This document shows, piece after piece, positions 34,265 to 46,800 of a stretch of DNA of 64,000 bases (position 1 is its first letter; every line of letters starts with the position of its first letter). Location of the stretch: NCBI RefSeq assembly GCF_000002075.1, contig NW_004797323.1, positions 1,422,333 through 1,486,332 of the forward strand, written 5' to 3'. The notes beneath the pieces were generated by a model that did not search any database, had not been told where the DNA came from, and saw only the letters and a list, made by a program, of their open reading frames with translations. The stretch is from Aplysia californica. Lineage: Eukaryota; Mollusca; Gastropoda; Aplysiida; Aplysiidae. Both the position numbers and the translations under genes were made by a program.

Positions 34265-34455
34265 AAAAAATAGTAGAGGGTTTTACGGCGCTTGCAACTG
34301 GATAAGGTAATATGAGCGCCAAGGGATGGGTGTCAACAGAGAAGTCTTTACAGGGAATCGGACTTAGACTGCTCACCTCTCCAGCTTCAACAGCACAAAG
34401 TCTGCTTCGACTATCAAGGCACCCCGGAAATAGTGGGTCACAAGAGTGTGACAAA
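34265..34455 (-). mobile_element. R1/SINE-A tail on a different body
   Basis: Starts with GTTTTACGGCGCTTGCAACT, then GGATAAGGTAATATGAGCGC, i.e. the shared tail in - orientation. It continues into a body (GGAATCGGACTTAGACTGCT) unlike R1 and only loosely like SINE-A. Possibly a decayed SINE-A copy or a third user of the tail. Confidence 0.5.
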
Positions 34456-35010
34456 CAAACAAAAGAAGTAGAGGAAAAATGACGATAGTAAGAATTAGGA
34501 AAGAAAAAGCAGTAGTTCCCTGTTGCAGTTCAGGCACAGTTATGAGCATGACACTGATAAATCAGCCCATTTACAAATAAATTCTACTGTGCATAAGAAC
34601 ATGGCCTAATTTTTTATTATTTTTTTTCTACATACGAATTGTTTACACAATGTGACTGATTTGAATACAAAGAATATATAAGAAAAATTCTGAACCTGAA
34701 AACAAGTTTGCTAAGAGTGGTTTTCACTATGCGTATGTTTGCTATGTGTGCATGCAAGCGTGGACTTCAGGGGATGTTTCAATGAAATCATTATTTGAAA
34801 TTGTCACCTCACTTTAAAGTCTCCACCAAATTAAAAGGACAACAAAGTTGAAAATGAAGTCACCTCAAAAGTTCAAAAGCCAAATTGCGACAAGTTGTGA
34901 AAAATTGAATGTTCACATGGTCAAAAACTATTCAGTGTCAAGGAATGAGAAAAGGAAAACTGCAAGGTTTGTTGACCTTTGTTTGGGGAAATCCTTCTGA
35001 GAGAGAGGGC

Positions 35011-35113
35011 AAGTACACCCCCCCCCCCCAAATAGTTATGGCTATCAGCCATGGTCTGGTCAGAACCAGCTGACCTGGGGTACCTCTACTCAAACCCCCC
35101 CCCCCCCCCCCAC
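35011..35113. repeat. Two poly-C runs
   Basis: Two C-runs, near 35020 and 35097, flank a short unique segment. Runs like these often carry length errors in assemblies. Confidence 0.8.
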
Positions 35114-35137
35114 TCGCCTCTATCCCCTTTCAACAAG

Positions 35138-35320
35138 GCATGTATACCAGCACTTGTGATATGGCTAGGCTCTTCTCCATTAATAAGTTGAAGACCTGAA
35201 TTCTACACCCAAGAGAGAAGCTATTCAAGTGAGTATATACCTCTGTGTGCTGGAGTGCTGTTTTTCACTCAGCATGACAGAGTCCAAGTAGCATGTCTCC
35301 AAAGTGATCTAAATGTGTGG
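35138..35320 (+). mobile_element. Degenerate tRNA-derived SINE (family C), copy 2
   Basis: The head CCAGCACTTGTGATATGGCT, then AGGCTCTTCTCCATT, aligns with 4212-4280. The body is diverged. Confidence 0.5.
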
Positions 35321-36229
35321 ATGAGGACTTAAAACATTAATTATCAAATTAATCAAGATCTGTACCTCATTGAGCGATACAAGCTTAAGTATAGCATAGA
35401 TTTTCCTTGGTCTTTGAAGAACACTTTCTTCAGATTAGGAATCAAGAGCACATTTTCTAAAGCAGTGAGCACTTGTGTGATTAATTGCTTGATGTAAAAG
35501 GCTCTGGTAGGCTTTGCATAAAGTGTGTTATGCCAACAGGAAATCAATGACATGAATAAAATAGACATCAAATAGGAGAAAGATGAAAACTTCCACATCT
35601 CCAAAACTTGGAGGCATAGGAACATTCACTTCAAAATGCTATAAATTATGGAGATCACTACAAAATGGGTTTTTTTTTCAAAATTTGCATTTAAATAATT
35701 TCTAATTCACTGGACCCTGACAACCATCAAACCCCATCCTAACCATTATCAGAATCAGATTAGGAAAATTTCATGGTGCAGTTATGAAGCCAACGTTCAA
35801 CCATCATGTATGGATTAACAGCTAAGCTACAATTCTTAAGCAAAACACTACGGCAAGCCCATTCACACAACAACCACAGGTAAAGTAAGAGTTTTACTGA
35901 TTGTACCAGCAAGCAAAAATTCAATGCAACCAGCTGATCTTTCGAGAAACATGGTAACAATGAAGAACTGAATTATCTTTCAAATGAATGTTGATCACAG
36001 AAAAAAATAGATAGGCCACCTGGTTTATCAAAAATATTTTGAAAAGGTTGAGTACCGTGCCAATCTTCATTCCCCTACCTTTTTTAGTTCATAAATCTTC
36101 AATTTCTCAAGTTATCCAAAAATAACAAGGCTAGGGTGATCAGCCATCGAAAATCAGCCATAGTCCAGCAGATTGAATAAGAAAAAAAAGGGGGAAACAT
36201 TAGAAGAAAGCGCATCCCATACGTGCATA
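35321..36229. other. Intergenic, nothing seen
   Basis: AT-rich sequence without a recognised gene or repeat. Confidence 0.4.
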
Positions 36230-36630
36230 AAGAGGACCCAGGTTTTCTTGAACAAGTGTCTGAGGAGGCTGCTGAGGATCAAATGGACAGACAGGATCAC
36301 CAACGAGGAAGTATTAAGAAGAACCAGACAGAACCTAGTCAGAGATGAGGTGGGAAGAAGACGTTGGCGATGGATTGGACACACTCTCAGGAAGTCAAGC
36401 AGCTGCACAACAAGGAAATGAAAGTGTTAGATTGGAACCCACAGGGTAAAAGATCAAGGGGAAGACCTCGTGGAACCTGGAGAAGAGTCACGGAAATGGA
36501 TGTACAGAAAAGTGGGAAGACGTGGAGTGACATCAAGCGACTAGCCCAGGATAGGGAAAGGTGGAGAGTGTTTGTTCGTGGCCTATATCCTGATCCAGGG
36601 TGAGAGAGGTAATGATGATGATGATTAGAA
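36230..36630 (+). mobile_element. LINE 3' end, second family, frameshifted
   Basis: Two overlapping frames encode NKCLRRLLRIKWTDRITNEE, RRRWRWIGHTLRKSS, DWNPQGKRSRGRPRGTWRRV and DRERWRVFVRG, the conserved ORF2 C-terminus of a non-LTR retrotransposon. One frameshift lies near 36400. It ends in (ATG)n at about 36613-36626. Different from the family at 16700-17185. Confidence 0.85.
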
Positions 36631-37654
36631 GAAAGAGCTTTATCTTGTGCTTTCAAATCTTTCCCCAAAATATGTGAGAAACAGAAAGGATCACTTCTTT
36701 TTGTCACAGAAAATTGCAAATTATGCAATTCCGAGGTTTTTCAGCAAGCCTGTCTATGAAATATTTAGAGAAACTTGTTTTGCTATTTTATTGTATACAC
36801 CAATAAACATAAACCTATTAAAGTTAATCTTGGCACAGTTTAAAATTAATGACTTTCTCTACACGGCTGTTCCACTCAGGATCACTTAGTTGCCGGCCGA
36901 CCTGACCTCTGAGACAAGGTCACGCCCTGGTCACGCTACTTGCGGGCGTTCGGCCTCGCGGTCAGTGGCTCCCCCGCGATGTTATGTTTTGTACACATAA
37001 AGCAACACCAGTTTTTATGAAAGCCGAGAAAGTCAATGAAACAACAACCAAATGATCACATGAAGACGAAGGTGATGTTTACGACAGTATAATTTTTATC
37101 ACGGAGAAGTAAAAGAAAGTGTTGTTTAAAAGAGGGGGCTTTCATCATAGATTGGTTATTACAAACAAACATGTTTTTTTAAAAATAATTAAAAATAAAC
37201 GGACCCACGGATTTTTACAGTCTTCATTGTCAGCTCACAGTCAGACTTTGAACTTTCAAACATACTTACGTTTATGAGGTAAGACCAAAAAGTCTTGTTG
37301 CTATTGTTGATTAATGCACACAGTCTTGTCAATGAGTGGGAAAACAGTTGAGTCCAGCCAACGCACGAGTATATTTCACATGAGATTGAAGACCGTTCTT
37401 TACACCTTCACAGCTAAATTGATGTTACTATAGTAAATAATTTGATAAACATACTACTATAAAACTGTTTAGGAACTAAGGTTTTATCTGTGAATAGTCT
37501 GAATCGTCTAAATCGTCTTGTTTACTTTTTCATGCGTTTTTCCACTGGCTCATGGAGTGTGGCCTTTAAATCTGAAGATGTCTGTAGTCGGTGTGCTTCC
37601 AACACAGCTTTAAGTTATTTTTAAAAAAAATTTTTATGCCTACTGTTCTCTTTT

Positions 37655-38002
37655 CTACTCTGGCGATTGTGCCATGAGCATACACCCCCCCCCCCCCCCC
37701 CCTTGTTCGCCCAGCATGCCAAGGCCAAATCCGCAGGCTTTCATAAATGGCAAGCAATGGCGCTCTAGCATGTGTATTTTTGGTGTCACTGTGTGAGGAA
37801 ATACTTTGCGGAATAGTTTTAGATATGAATCGATGTCTGCGCTAATGGAAATGTGTTCTGACGGGAGTACAGAAGAAGTATCTGGGGTGGGGGTATACGT
37901 TATGCTCGCGGGGGATGGACAAGGCAACTCGTGTCCTTCCGTAAGCAAAGGAATGCGCTCTTTACTGCACCCTTTGCTAAGTTTAACACAGCGAGCACAC
38001 AC
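37655..38002 (-). pseudogene. Second coding remnant of the same DNA transposon
   Basis: Begins CARCVKLSKGCSKERIPLL and later reads FRKVFPHTVTPKIHMLERHC, then LPFMKACGFGLGMLGEQGG. The KIHMLE ... GFGLGMLGEQGG block recurs in uncharacterised transposon proteins of invertebrates. A G-run then destroys the frame. It is remnant coding, not a host gene. Confidence 0.6.
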
Positions 38003-38068
38003 AGGGCACTCGTTAATGCATATGCTTGCATCGTAAGCGGACCAAACATAGGCACTGTCTTCTACACA

Positions 38069-38335
38069 TTAATTCTGTGCGGCCTTCAAAGCCGTATTTG
38101 TAATTTGTTTCCGTAGTGTGTATATTCGCGAGCCACATTTCCTGCACAGAGTGTTGGAATGCTTGTCAGCTGTGTCGTTGTCAATGTTCAGTCTATAATC
38201 TTGTAATAAGTCAGACTTAAAGTTTTCACACAAAAATTGACGCTGCTTAGAAACTTTAGTTTTTAAAGTTCTTCCACTACAAGTACGACACAACTTGTTT
38301 AAATTCTCAAAGTGGAAGTTATAAGAGTGTTCCAT
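38069..38335 (-). pseudogene. Cys-rich N-terminal remnant of a DNA transposon protein
   Basis: Encodes NKLCRTCSGRTLKTKVSKQR, LCENFKSDLLQDYRLNIDND and NTLCRKCGSRIYTLRK: paired CxxC sites with about 45 residues between them. This layout resembles the N-terminal zinc region of RAG1-like transposon proteins (the N-RAG type described in molluscs). A stop follows, with further Cys-rich sequence downstream (INECPVCARCVKLSKG). Confidence 0.55.
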
Positions 38336-38943
38336 CTTTGATGTTAAAAGGCTCTATTATTATAAACACACAAGAAAGTCAGACGGCAAGTTCCCGCTTC
38401 ACAGAGTTTTTCTTTGCACTGAGCGTTGCACTAGACTAGTCACATAAAGTGCGCTAGTTCATGTAAATTTAGCTCGGACCCTGAGATTTTTCACCACAAT
38501 TGAGAGAATAGATTTACAAAAAGAAATATGAAGGTTAAAACAAAAATTGTCGGTTCGAATTATTAAAATCCGCTTTTAAATCCAAAAAAATAAATAACAC
38601 AGAGCTGTACAACAGTGGTAGTATATAAGTATCCCAAGGGAATATAAAACAAGATAGAAACTGGTTTCAAACTGCCGGTTATAGAGGAGATGCTGAGCTT
38701 TTATTTGATATATAACACTCCTAGGTTTACGGGATGGAGAAAGGGAGTACTAAGCTGTAAATTCCAGTTAATTTCTTGAAATTGTACCCTTTCCGTACGG
38801 AGCGGTCAGATCTAGGGATAGGCCGGTGGAAGTGGCGTAACGCATCGAGATTTATTACCTTCCGCAAGAGGTCACAGGGGTCAGAAGGGTCAGATGGGCT
38901 ACAACTAAGTGCGCCTCTCAGAGAATGAAACTGAACAGCCGTG

Positions 38944-39769
38944 CCTAGTGATCTATAAACTTTCTTATCTTCTGACTCTATAAAGAGTTGTAGTACAGGT
39001 TAGAAAAGCTGCAGGAAATCACATATCATATCATTAAGGTACCCCGATAAGCATGCACATTATCATGGTCATAAGGCAATTGCAGTAATTTTTTTCAGGT
39101 TACTAGTTACTGGCATGATAAGAATGCTTGTTCATCTTTATATTATATTCTCAATATAGCAGGGTATCGATTTGTAAAAAAACAACCAAAAAACAATTTT
39201 TGAGATATTTCTACTTTTGCTCAAGTTGCAAGTTCGATGTAGGTCAGAATTATTCTTTAAAATGTTCACAAACAGCAAAAAATGACAAAGGCATTTGTGT
39301 TATGACAGTGACGATGCTGCATAAGATATAAAAGATAGCAGAGTTGATGAGGGCATAGACTCAATCTGTATTCCGAATAATGCAAATCTTTGTATATAAA
39401 AAATCTAACATAAGCAGCAGCCTAAAGAAAAGAGAAATACAGAGGTAAGAAGAAAACAGAAGACCATGAATCCCATATAAGGTAGAAAAAAAATCTGGTA
39501 TGCAATGTACAAAAATGAATTTTTGTTTGTATCTTTCTGATCAGAGACTGTCTCTAACTTCCATTCAAAGCCCCTTTGTTCTTTCCTCTTATTCGCACAC
39601 ACATACACACTGATAAACACATAATAATAATAATTTTAAAAAATAGTTGGCATTTGTATAGCTCAAATTTCTGGCAAGTTCCATGCGCTTTACAATGTAT
39701 ATTATTACCTCAATATAGATTTGCAGAGCTAACACACACAAAAAAAAGTCCACACATGTAGTTAATATA
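38944..39769. other. Intergenic; A-rich and (TAA) phrases
   Basis: Around 39620-39720, AATAATAATAATTTT is followed by TTGGCATTTGTATAGCTC and CATGCGCTTTACAATG, which looks like the reverse-oriented tail of a SINE or LINE. No gene seen. Confidence 0.4.
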
Positions 39770-40692
39770 CAGTAGTCTCCCCCTAAATGCACGGTGTTCG
39801 GGAGGGCTCCTTAGCATGGGTTTATACGGAGTGTGTGTTTACATGAACCTGTGCAAAGAGAGGAAGGAACGCAACCATCACATTGCCTTGATATTTTAGT
39901 GACCTCCTTGGGGGGCTGAGGGTCACTAGCCGATAATGTGATTACACATGACTGTTTAGTGAAGGATTCCCTGACAGCGGTAATATATACAAAGGCGTTG
40001 AATGGGTTGGTCAAGGGGGGGGGAGAGCATGAAATGCAATATAAAATGTCAGGAACAGACAAAAGGAAACTGTTCGTGATAGTCAAAGGGTATGGACAAG
40101 CACTCAGCCATGCGGCTTTCCAAGAAAAGACTCCCGACTCCCTGTCATTTATTGCAACTTAAATAATTCATGGTAGACATCAGAATCAGACATTTTGAGA
40201 AACTTTTCTCGGATTTGTTGAACAAGTATGTTAAAAGTACTTTGAGCGTAGCCTAATCTTTAACCCTGTAGAGGCCTACCCAGAGTCCTACATCATTAAC
40301 GTGTGTTGCGCATCATAGGCCTAACTCAACATTACGTTTGCAGTCATTCAAATATCAGTCAGGAAACTTCTCTCAAAGACACATTTCGAGTAACCAATCA
40401 AAAATCATTTCAGTCCCCCAAAATACTACTTGACCAGTCCTAGACCTATGTGTTTGCTGAAGATTGGGTGTGAAAACCCAGTCCATCCCTCTCTTTGTTC
40501 TGTGTGGGGGGGGCAGTTTTACCGAATATCCGGTTGTCTCGACTTGTTTTCGCGGATCGAAGAGAGCGTTTAGAAGAAGCGAACGTGCGTTCGTACATCT
40601 GAACTATATAGTAAAAACCTCATCATACGACAAAAGCATGCATTTGAGCGGAGCGTGCTTTTGTATGGCGTGCGTTTAGGCAGAGACTACTG
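39770..40692 (-). mobile_element. TA-flanked TIR DNA transposon (Tigger/pogo-like, non-autonomous), copy 2
   Basis: 923 bp, TA on both sides, ends CAGTAGTCTCCCCCTAAATG and (reversed) CAGTAGTCTCTGCCTAAACG. It is homologous over most of its length to 9229-10189 in reverse orientation. It begins 87 bases past the stop of the - strand gene and holds the first AATAAA on that strand (40148-40153). Confidence 0.82.
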
Positions 40693-40778
40693 TAGCCTAG
40701 AAGAGACACACACTGTCCACAAATCGTCTGGAGCCCCAATTCGCATAACTTCATCAACACGCTCTGTCCCGTCCACCC

Positions 40779-40887
40779 TCATGTGCTGTGGTCAAAAGTG
40801 GACATGAGCTCAGAGTAGCCGGTCATCCATCGGCTCAACAGTGTGTCCACATGTCCCTCGCGCAGCTCCGACACCTGGCTCTGGAGC
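40779..40887 (-). CDS. Last coding exon of the unrecognised protein
   Basis: Phase 2 entry after ttcttgaag. It encodes LQSQVSELREGHVDTLLSRW and ends STFDHST, then TGA. A 0.92-kb TIR element starts only 87 bases beyond the stop, so the 3' UTR probably runs into it. The first AATAAA on this strand (40148-40153) lies inside that element. Confidence 0.72.
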
Positions 40888-43800
40888 CTTCAAGAAGGGG
40901 GAAACAAAGCCACATCAAAACAAAAATAGATTATCTTTATAGTTTGGCAGCAGTAGAAATTCAACATCTTGTTTGATTTTGAGTACAGAAAAGCAATTTG
41001 ACAAGATAACAGTCATTTGATACAAAGAAAAGGCAAGACAGACTTACAAAATAACAGTGGGAAAGAAAAGAACAATGATCTACCAATGGTGCCCTCTGTC
41101 ATTCTACCAGACATAGTAAGGTCAATTTGAAAAGTGCACACTTGGCCCAGTTGATACATCAAGTAAAAATTTCATGACATTTGCAACTCAAACCATAGAG
41201 GTGCCAAAGATTAGAGATGTTACTAGGGAGTAGCATATAAAGAAAAGGAGGAGAGATAAGGAAGAGGGATGTTTGACAGGAAAGAAGAAGCAGCCACACC
41301 AGAGCATCTGCCAGCCATCCTCAAAGTAAAAGTCAACTACACGTATTTAAGTGTAGATAAAAATCTAGTGCAGGAGGTTGTATCTACTGCGTTACTATAA
41401 GGTTATAAAATTAGTCTCCTACTGTAGGATATTAACTTATCGTTACCTCAGAATTACAAAGTTCTATCTGCTCAGGACTTAGTTTTGAGAAATTTAACAT
41501 AAAAGATTTTGAGTACATCATGTCAAGCTTTTAAGAATGCAATTCTTTGAATATCTTGATAACAACTCTAAATAATCTTACGATTTTGATAGAGCAGATA
41601 GGACATTTGTTTTTTTGACTTCATGGTCTTAATAACTCAAAATAGATAGAACTTTGTAATTCTGAGGCAGTGTAAGGTAGATCAATCTATACAGAGGTAT
41701 CCTTTGAAATTATTACGACAATGCACAACATCAATAAAAGATTTTAAAATCTTGATCACAGAGAATGTGTTGCACTAAGGTTTCATAGCATACCACATAT
41801 TGGAAAGCATCAAATAGCATTAGGTAGAACGTAACACAAGGCTCATTGGAGCAATTACTTTCATACCAAACCTGATGGAGAAAACAAATGGAGCTGAAAA
41901 GTAAAAAGTCCTGTATGTTTAGTAGATAGCATTTTTGTCTTAGGTCTTGATCGTCGTTAAGCCTATAACGTGGGTGTAGCCCAACCAAGACAGATCCCAC
42001 TGACCTTGCTTTCACCAGCTCCTGTTCCTTAAGGTCCCCCATCAGTTTGGCACATTGAGCTTTTTTCTGAGGACAAATGAGCTTGATGATAACGAAATGA
42101 CAAGATGGATAACACTTTTCTTTTTGAGTTTTAGTTTGATTTATATGGAACTTGCAACACAATTAGGTCATATAAAAGCCGATGATTAAAGGTGTTACTA
42201 CTAGACAGTAACATACAAAGAAAAGAAGTAGAAGAGATAAAGTAAATAGATGTGTGAGAGGAAAGAATGAGCAAACCACACCAGATCACTTGCCAACCAC
42301 CTCCACTAAGGCCTGTAAGTCATGTTCAGTCTGCCACATTACTTTTTGACCATCAGCAAATAAAGACACCACAAATCTGGGAATTCAACTTACTTTCAAA
42401 AGCAAACAATCCCTGCGTCATTTCAAGTGTAGTATTGTGACATGGTATTTTCTTTAACTTACACAACCTCTACTGCAGTATCAGAAACAAAAAACCCTTG
42501 ACCTGACAGGCCAGGAAACAACAGCTACCCGACGGTCCATTTTACAATCAATGTCAACAGCATTATAAAAAGAGTCGATGTTCATCACAAAAATATGTTC
42601 TGTTTTTTTATCCTCACACCACCACTCAAGATATAATAGCTTTAGTAAGAGTTTTAACGCACTTGCGACACAATTAGTTGCTGATTACAAGTGCCAAAGT
42701 TTTGAGGTGTTACAAGAGAGTAACAAACACAAAAGAGAAGGAGGAGAGATAAAGATGATAGATATTTGATAGGAAAGAAGGAACAAACTACACCCATCAA
42801 CCACGAACACAAAACAGTTTTTAAAATTTAGGAGCTATTTATAGCTGTGTATCCATAAGAACGCTAACATAATCTAAGAAGAAAATGAAGACAAGGAACA
42901 GACAGGCCTCACCTTTTTCAAGCTTTTCTGCATGTCTTTTATTAGTTGAGTTTTGACAATCTGTTGAAGTAAATAATAAGGAACAACAGAACAATAAAAA
43001 AAACAAAAAAACCCCACACAAAACGTTAGCAGCTTCTCAATACAGGAATTCATACCTGCCAACATTGCCTGGGCCAAAATCTGTAGTTGGACGCAAATTT
43101 TTGTCCAAAAATCTGTAGTTGACCTAAAAAAATCTGTAGTAGGCTATATTACCTCTTGTCGCATACTTAATTTGGGACCCTTATTAATATTTTATTTTGA
43201 CCCACATCAAATATGCATGATTGTGTTTGCGACTTCAAACAAATGTAGAAAATGACTAAGAAAAAAAATTGACTGATATGAAAACTACCTGAGGCATTTA
43301 CCCTATTAGTAGTTGGTGCAGTTCCTGTCCTATTCATACCTGCACGAACACACACACAAATGAAACCAAAAAACAACAACCCCCCCCCCCAATCAAAAAA
43401 ACAAAAACAGACGCAAAGAAAAAAAGATGAAGAAAAAGTGGGCCTTGGATGACTTAGGCCTAGCCTTGGCCTTTTGTCTTTGCAGAGTTTACAAGGAAAG
43501 AGTAGGACAGATCCCGAGTCCACACAAGGCCTGCACCAACACGCGTTTTGCAGAGAGTTTTCTAGATCTAGAGGTAATAAAAAAATTTAGAATACTAAAA
43601 TTTGCTTCCAAGTTCAGTTTTTGTCCCCTGGTGTTGCCTTCACCCCCCCCCCCCCCTCTCCCCCGAGTGTATCTTTAAAAAAAAAAATCCTCCCCCCATT
43701 CCGGAGTCCTATACTACGCAGCGCTCAGACTTTGAATGAACTTTGGTGACCCCTACAAGTGCCCGTGCTCACAATGTGACGGAACGCGCAAGTTCATTGA

Positions 43801-46800
43801 CCGGTCACAATGGCGAACCCGACAAGACGCTTGTATAACTATAACTTTCTTTTCTTTTTCACAAGTGACAGCACAGCACAAATATTGATTTATTTTCAAG
43901 GCGACACAGCGTTTGCCATGCACAGTCTGCATGTTGTTACAATTAATGTTGCGTTATCAAACTACTACCAGCAAATTTCTGGGTGGTAACAAAAGTGAAA
44001 GTGTATGTTGATTATCCCGATCAAACGTCGGTATCACACCCGCTTGCCACCATAGCCGCCTGTCTGCGTGAAGAAACATACTCTCGAGGGAGCCGAATGA
44101 ATCACAATCGCGACCGGCAAAAATGAACTTTCGGGCGTTATCGGATTTGGTTTTCAAATATTTGATAACTTTCTCAAATTCCCGGGGCCTGGCAGTCACC
44201 CTGCTGAATCCCGAAGTCGGTGGCTTCATCTCAAAATCGGTGGATCGGTAGTTTGACCCTAAAGTCGGTGATCTACCGATTTTTTCTGTAGGGTTGGCAG
44301 GTATGCGAATTGTTTTGGTCTTTGAGAATAGTTTTCAATTCCCCAAATACATTGAGAGAAAAATTAATCTATTCAAACAGACCTCATATCATGGAGACTT
44401 TCCATTCTCGTTTTTAAAACTTCAGTTGCTTGAAAACTAAAATACACACATAAAGGATTACTGTTGGGCATATGGTCTGACATTGACACTATACAAGAAA
44501 TGATTTATTTCATTTCATTTTGTTATCTTTCCCGTAGTTGAGAAACTGAAACTTGATTTTTTCGTAAGAGTTTTACGGCACTTGCAACACAATAAGGTCA
44601 TATAAGAGCCAAGGATAAGAGGTGTTACAAGGGAGTAACAAACACAAAAAAGAATGAGGGGAGATAAAGATGATAGATGTTTGATAGGAAAGAAAGAGCA
44701 AACCACACTAGAGCACCCGCCAACCACCCACTCTGAAACTGAGAAAAATGAATAAATTTGTGGAAAAATCATATTTTGCCCTTCACAAACCAACAACAAA
44801 ATGTAAGAGAAAACAGAAGTATCAAGTTACAGTGGAGAAAAATATGATATAAGATTTCATCCTCAGCTCTCCAAAACAACAAATCACATGGTAAACATGT
44901 GGTTAGGCTACCGGACTCGTAATCGTGAGGTTGTAGGTTTGGTGGTTCGAGCCGCAGGCCCGACGTTGTGTCCATGGGAAAGGCACTTTACACATATTTT
45001 CCTCACTTCACCCAGGTGGGAATGGGTACAAGGCCATAGACAGTGAAAGATCTTGTCAGTATGTTAGTGTTTTAGCGCCTATAAATGGCCGCTTGCACAG
45101 TATATTTCCCAGGAAGTTGAGGTTGTTTCAGAATGCTCTCAGGTCTGCTGGGGTAATAGTATAGATTGTGAAACGCATAGAGTGGGGATTTGCGCTTTTC
45201 AAATGCTATCTATTATTATTAAACACTACTTGTACTATTTATTTAAAAAAAACAGAAATCAAGACAATATCGATTCTATGGCAACCAAAAGACTGATCAT
45301 CGTGCAAACTGGATCGTCATCATCATAACATTTTAAGCAAAAATAAAACTTAAGGAAAACAGAAAAAGACTTACCATAGGCTTCACTGCCTGCTTCACTC
45401 CTTTAAAGACTTTCTGAACCAGTTTCCTAGCCACAGGGTCATCTTCCGCTTCGCTGAGAGGAGAGAAACAAGAATTTACCAATGATAATTGTTATTTATC
45501 AAATTGAATGTAATCATCTCAGCACCAATTATCTACCTGCTCAAAGTTATTGAACAAACTAAAGCATCACGCCCCTTGATGAAAAAGATTTCTCTAGGTC
45601 AGGATCACTTCTTTCCTGACAAAAGTATACTTATAAAAAACCCCAGAAACACTATGAGGATAATTTCATTATTGAAAATATTACAGGCTGCTCACACAAT
45701 ATGTGGACATTTTTTTTTGTTCAGTGTAGTAAATGCAGCGAGTAGGCATGGGTACAACCAAATTTTAGTGTCTGGTTTAACTCTTTATCTCCGAGGGGGG
45801 GTGGTTAAACCCATTACGCTGGGGCCCTTTTTGGTACTACATCTAAAAATGATAAAAACATCATTAAATGGGTCATTAAATCAAAACAAGTGAACCTATT
45901 TTGACAGTTCTTCATCTAATGAATGAAATCCGATAAAAGAGACCTGTTTTCGGCTCTGACCGCAAGCCGCTGGGAGAGGCTTGCCGGAGATAAGGAGTTA
46001 AGTCTGAGATCAAGATGTAGCAAAGTTATGAGACTCAAGGTCCCTATAATCTAACATGGTGCAGATCAGTGACCCTTTTCTTGTACAGCTGAACATGCTT
46101 CAATGATTACTTGTTCAAGACAAGTAAAAACTGTACAGACAACCACTTCTCATTTGCTTTTTTTTTTCTTGAATGTAACGACACTGTCCAAGACGTCCCC
46201 CCAACTCAAAGACAACCATTTTCCTCCTTGACAATGGGTGGCTGTTACACTTTAGGTAATTTCGACTACTTGCTGCAACCAGCACTTTCAGGCACGCATT
46301 TGCCTGACCAGTTACAAGTATCACTATATTGTCTTTTATGGCCACCGTATTATCAAGGAGATGAGTGACTGTCTCATTATTGTGTAAAAAATTCTTTTTA
46401 ATAGGCAAGAGAAGACATGGGAAGCGACTGTTTATATAGGTGATTACCTTATACAGCTGGCCGGAAGAGTAGGTTCGACTGTACCAAGAAAGCACTAGCA
46501 CTGTAATTTGTAGTGACAGGCAGTACCTAAAGGCACCACAATATGCGGTAATCTTTTTCCAACAAAGCTTTAAATAAGCATGCCAAGAAAACAAACAACA
46601 GAGGGTTTGGCGGGATTAAAAAGTTCACTTTCGAACCATCAGGGGACATGACAACACCCCCCCCCCCCCCCCCTCCACGTTACGAATGTCTGAAACCTCG
46701 TAGTGAGGAACATGCCTTTAAAACTACTATTTGTGTCTGGTAGGGCATCAAAAATATACACAAAAAAACCCCAAAAAACCAACAACAAAAAAAGCTCCAC

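Larger units (their letters stand above)
36862..38943 (-). mobile_element. CAC-ended TIR transposon remnant with RAG1-N-terminus-like coding
   Basis: 2082 bp. The left end CACGGCTGTTCCACTCAGG and the right end, reversed, CACGGCTGTTCAGTTTCATT both continue, after a short gap, into CACTTAGTTG. The flanks tcta and ccta could be a 4-bp target duplication with one change. Inside, on the - strand, lie two coding remnants (38069-38335 and 37655-38002). CAC termini occur in the Chapaev, Transib and RAG groups. The copy looks like an internal-deletion derivative, because N-terminal Cys-rich sequence is followed almost at once by a C-terminal-looking block. Confidence 0.65.
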
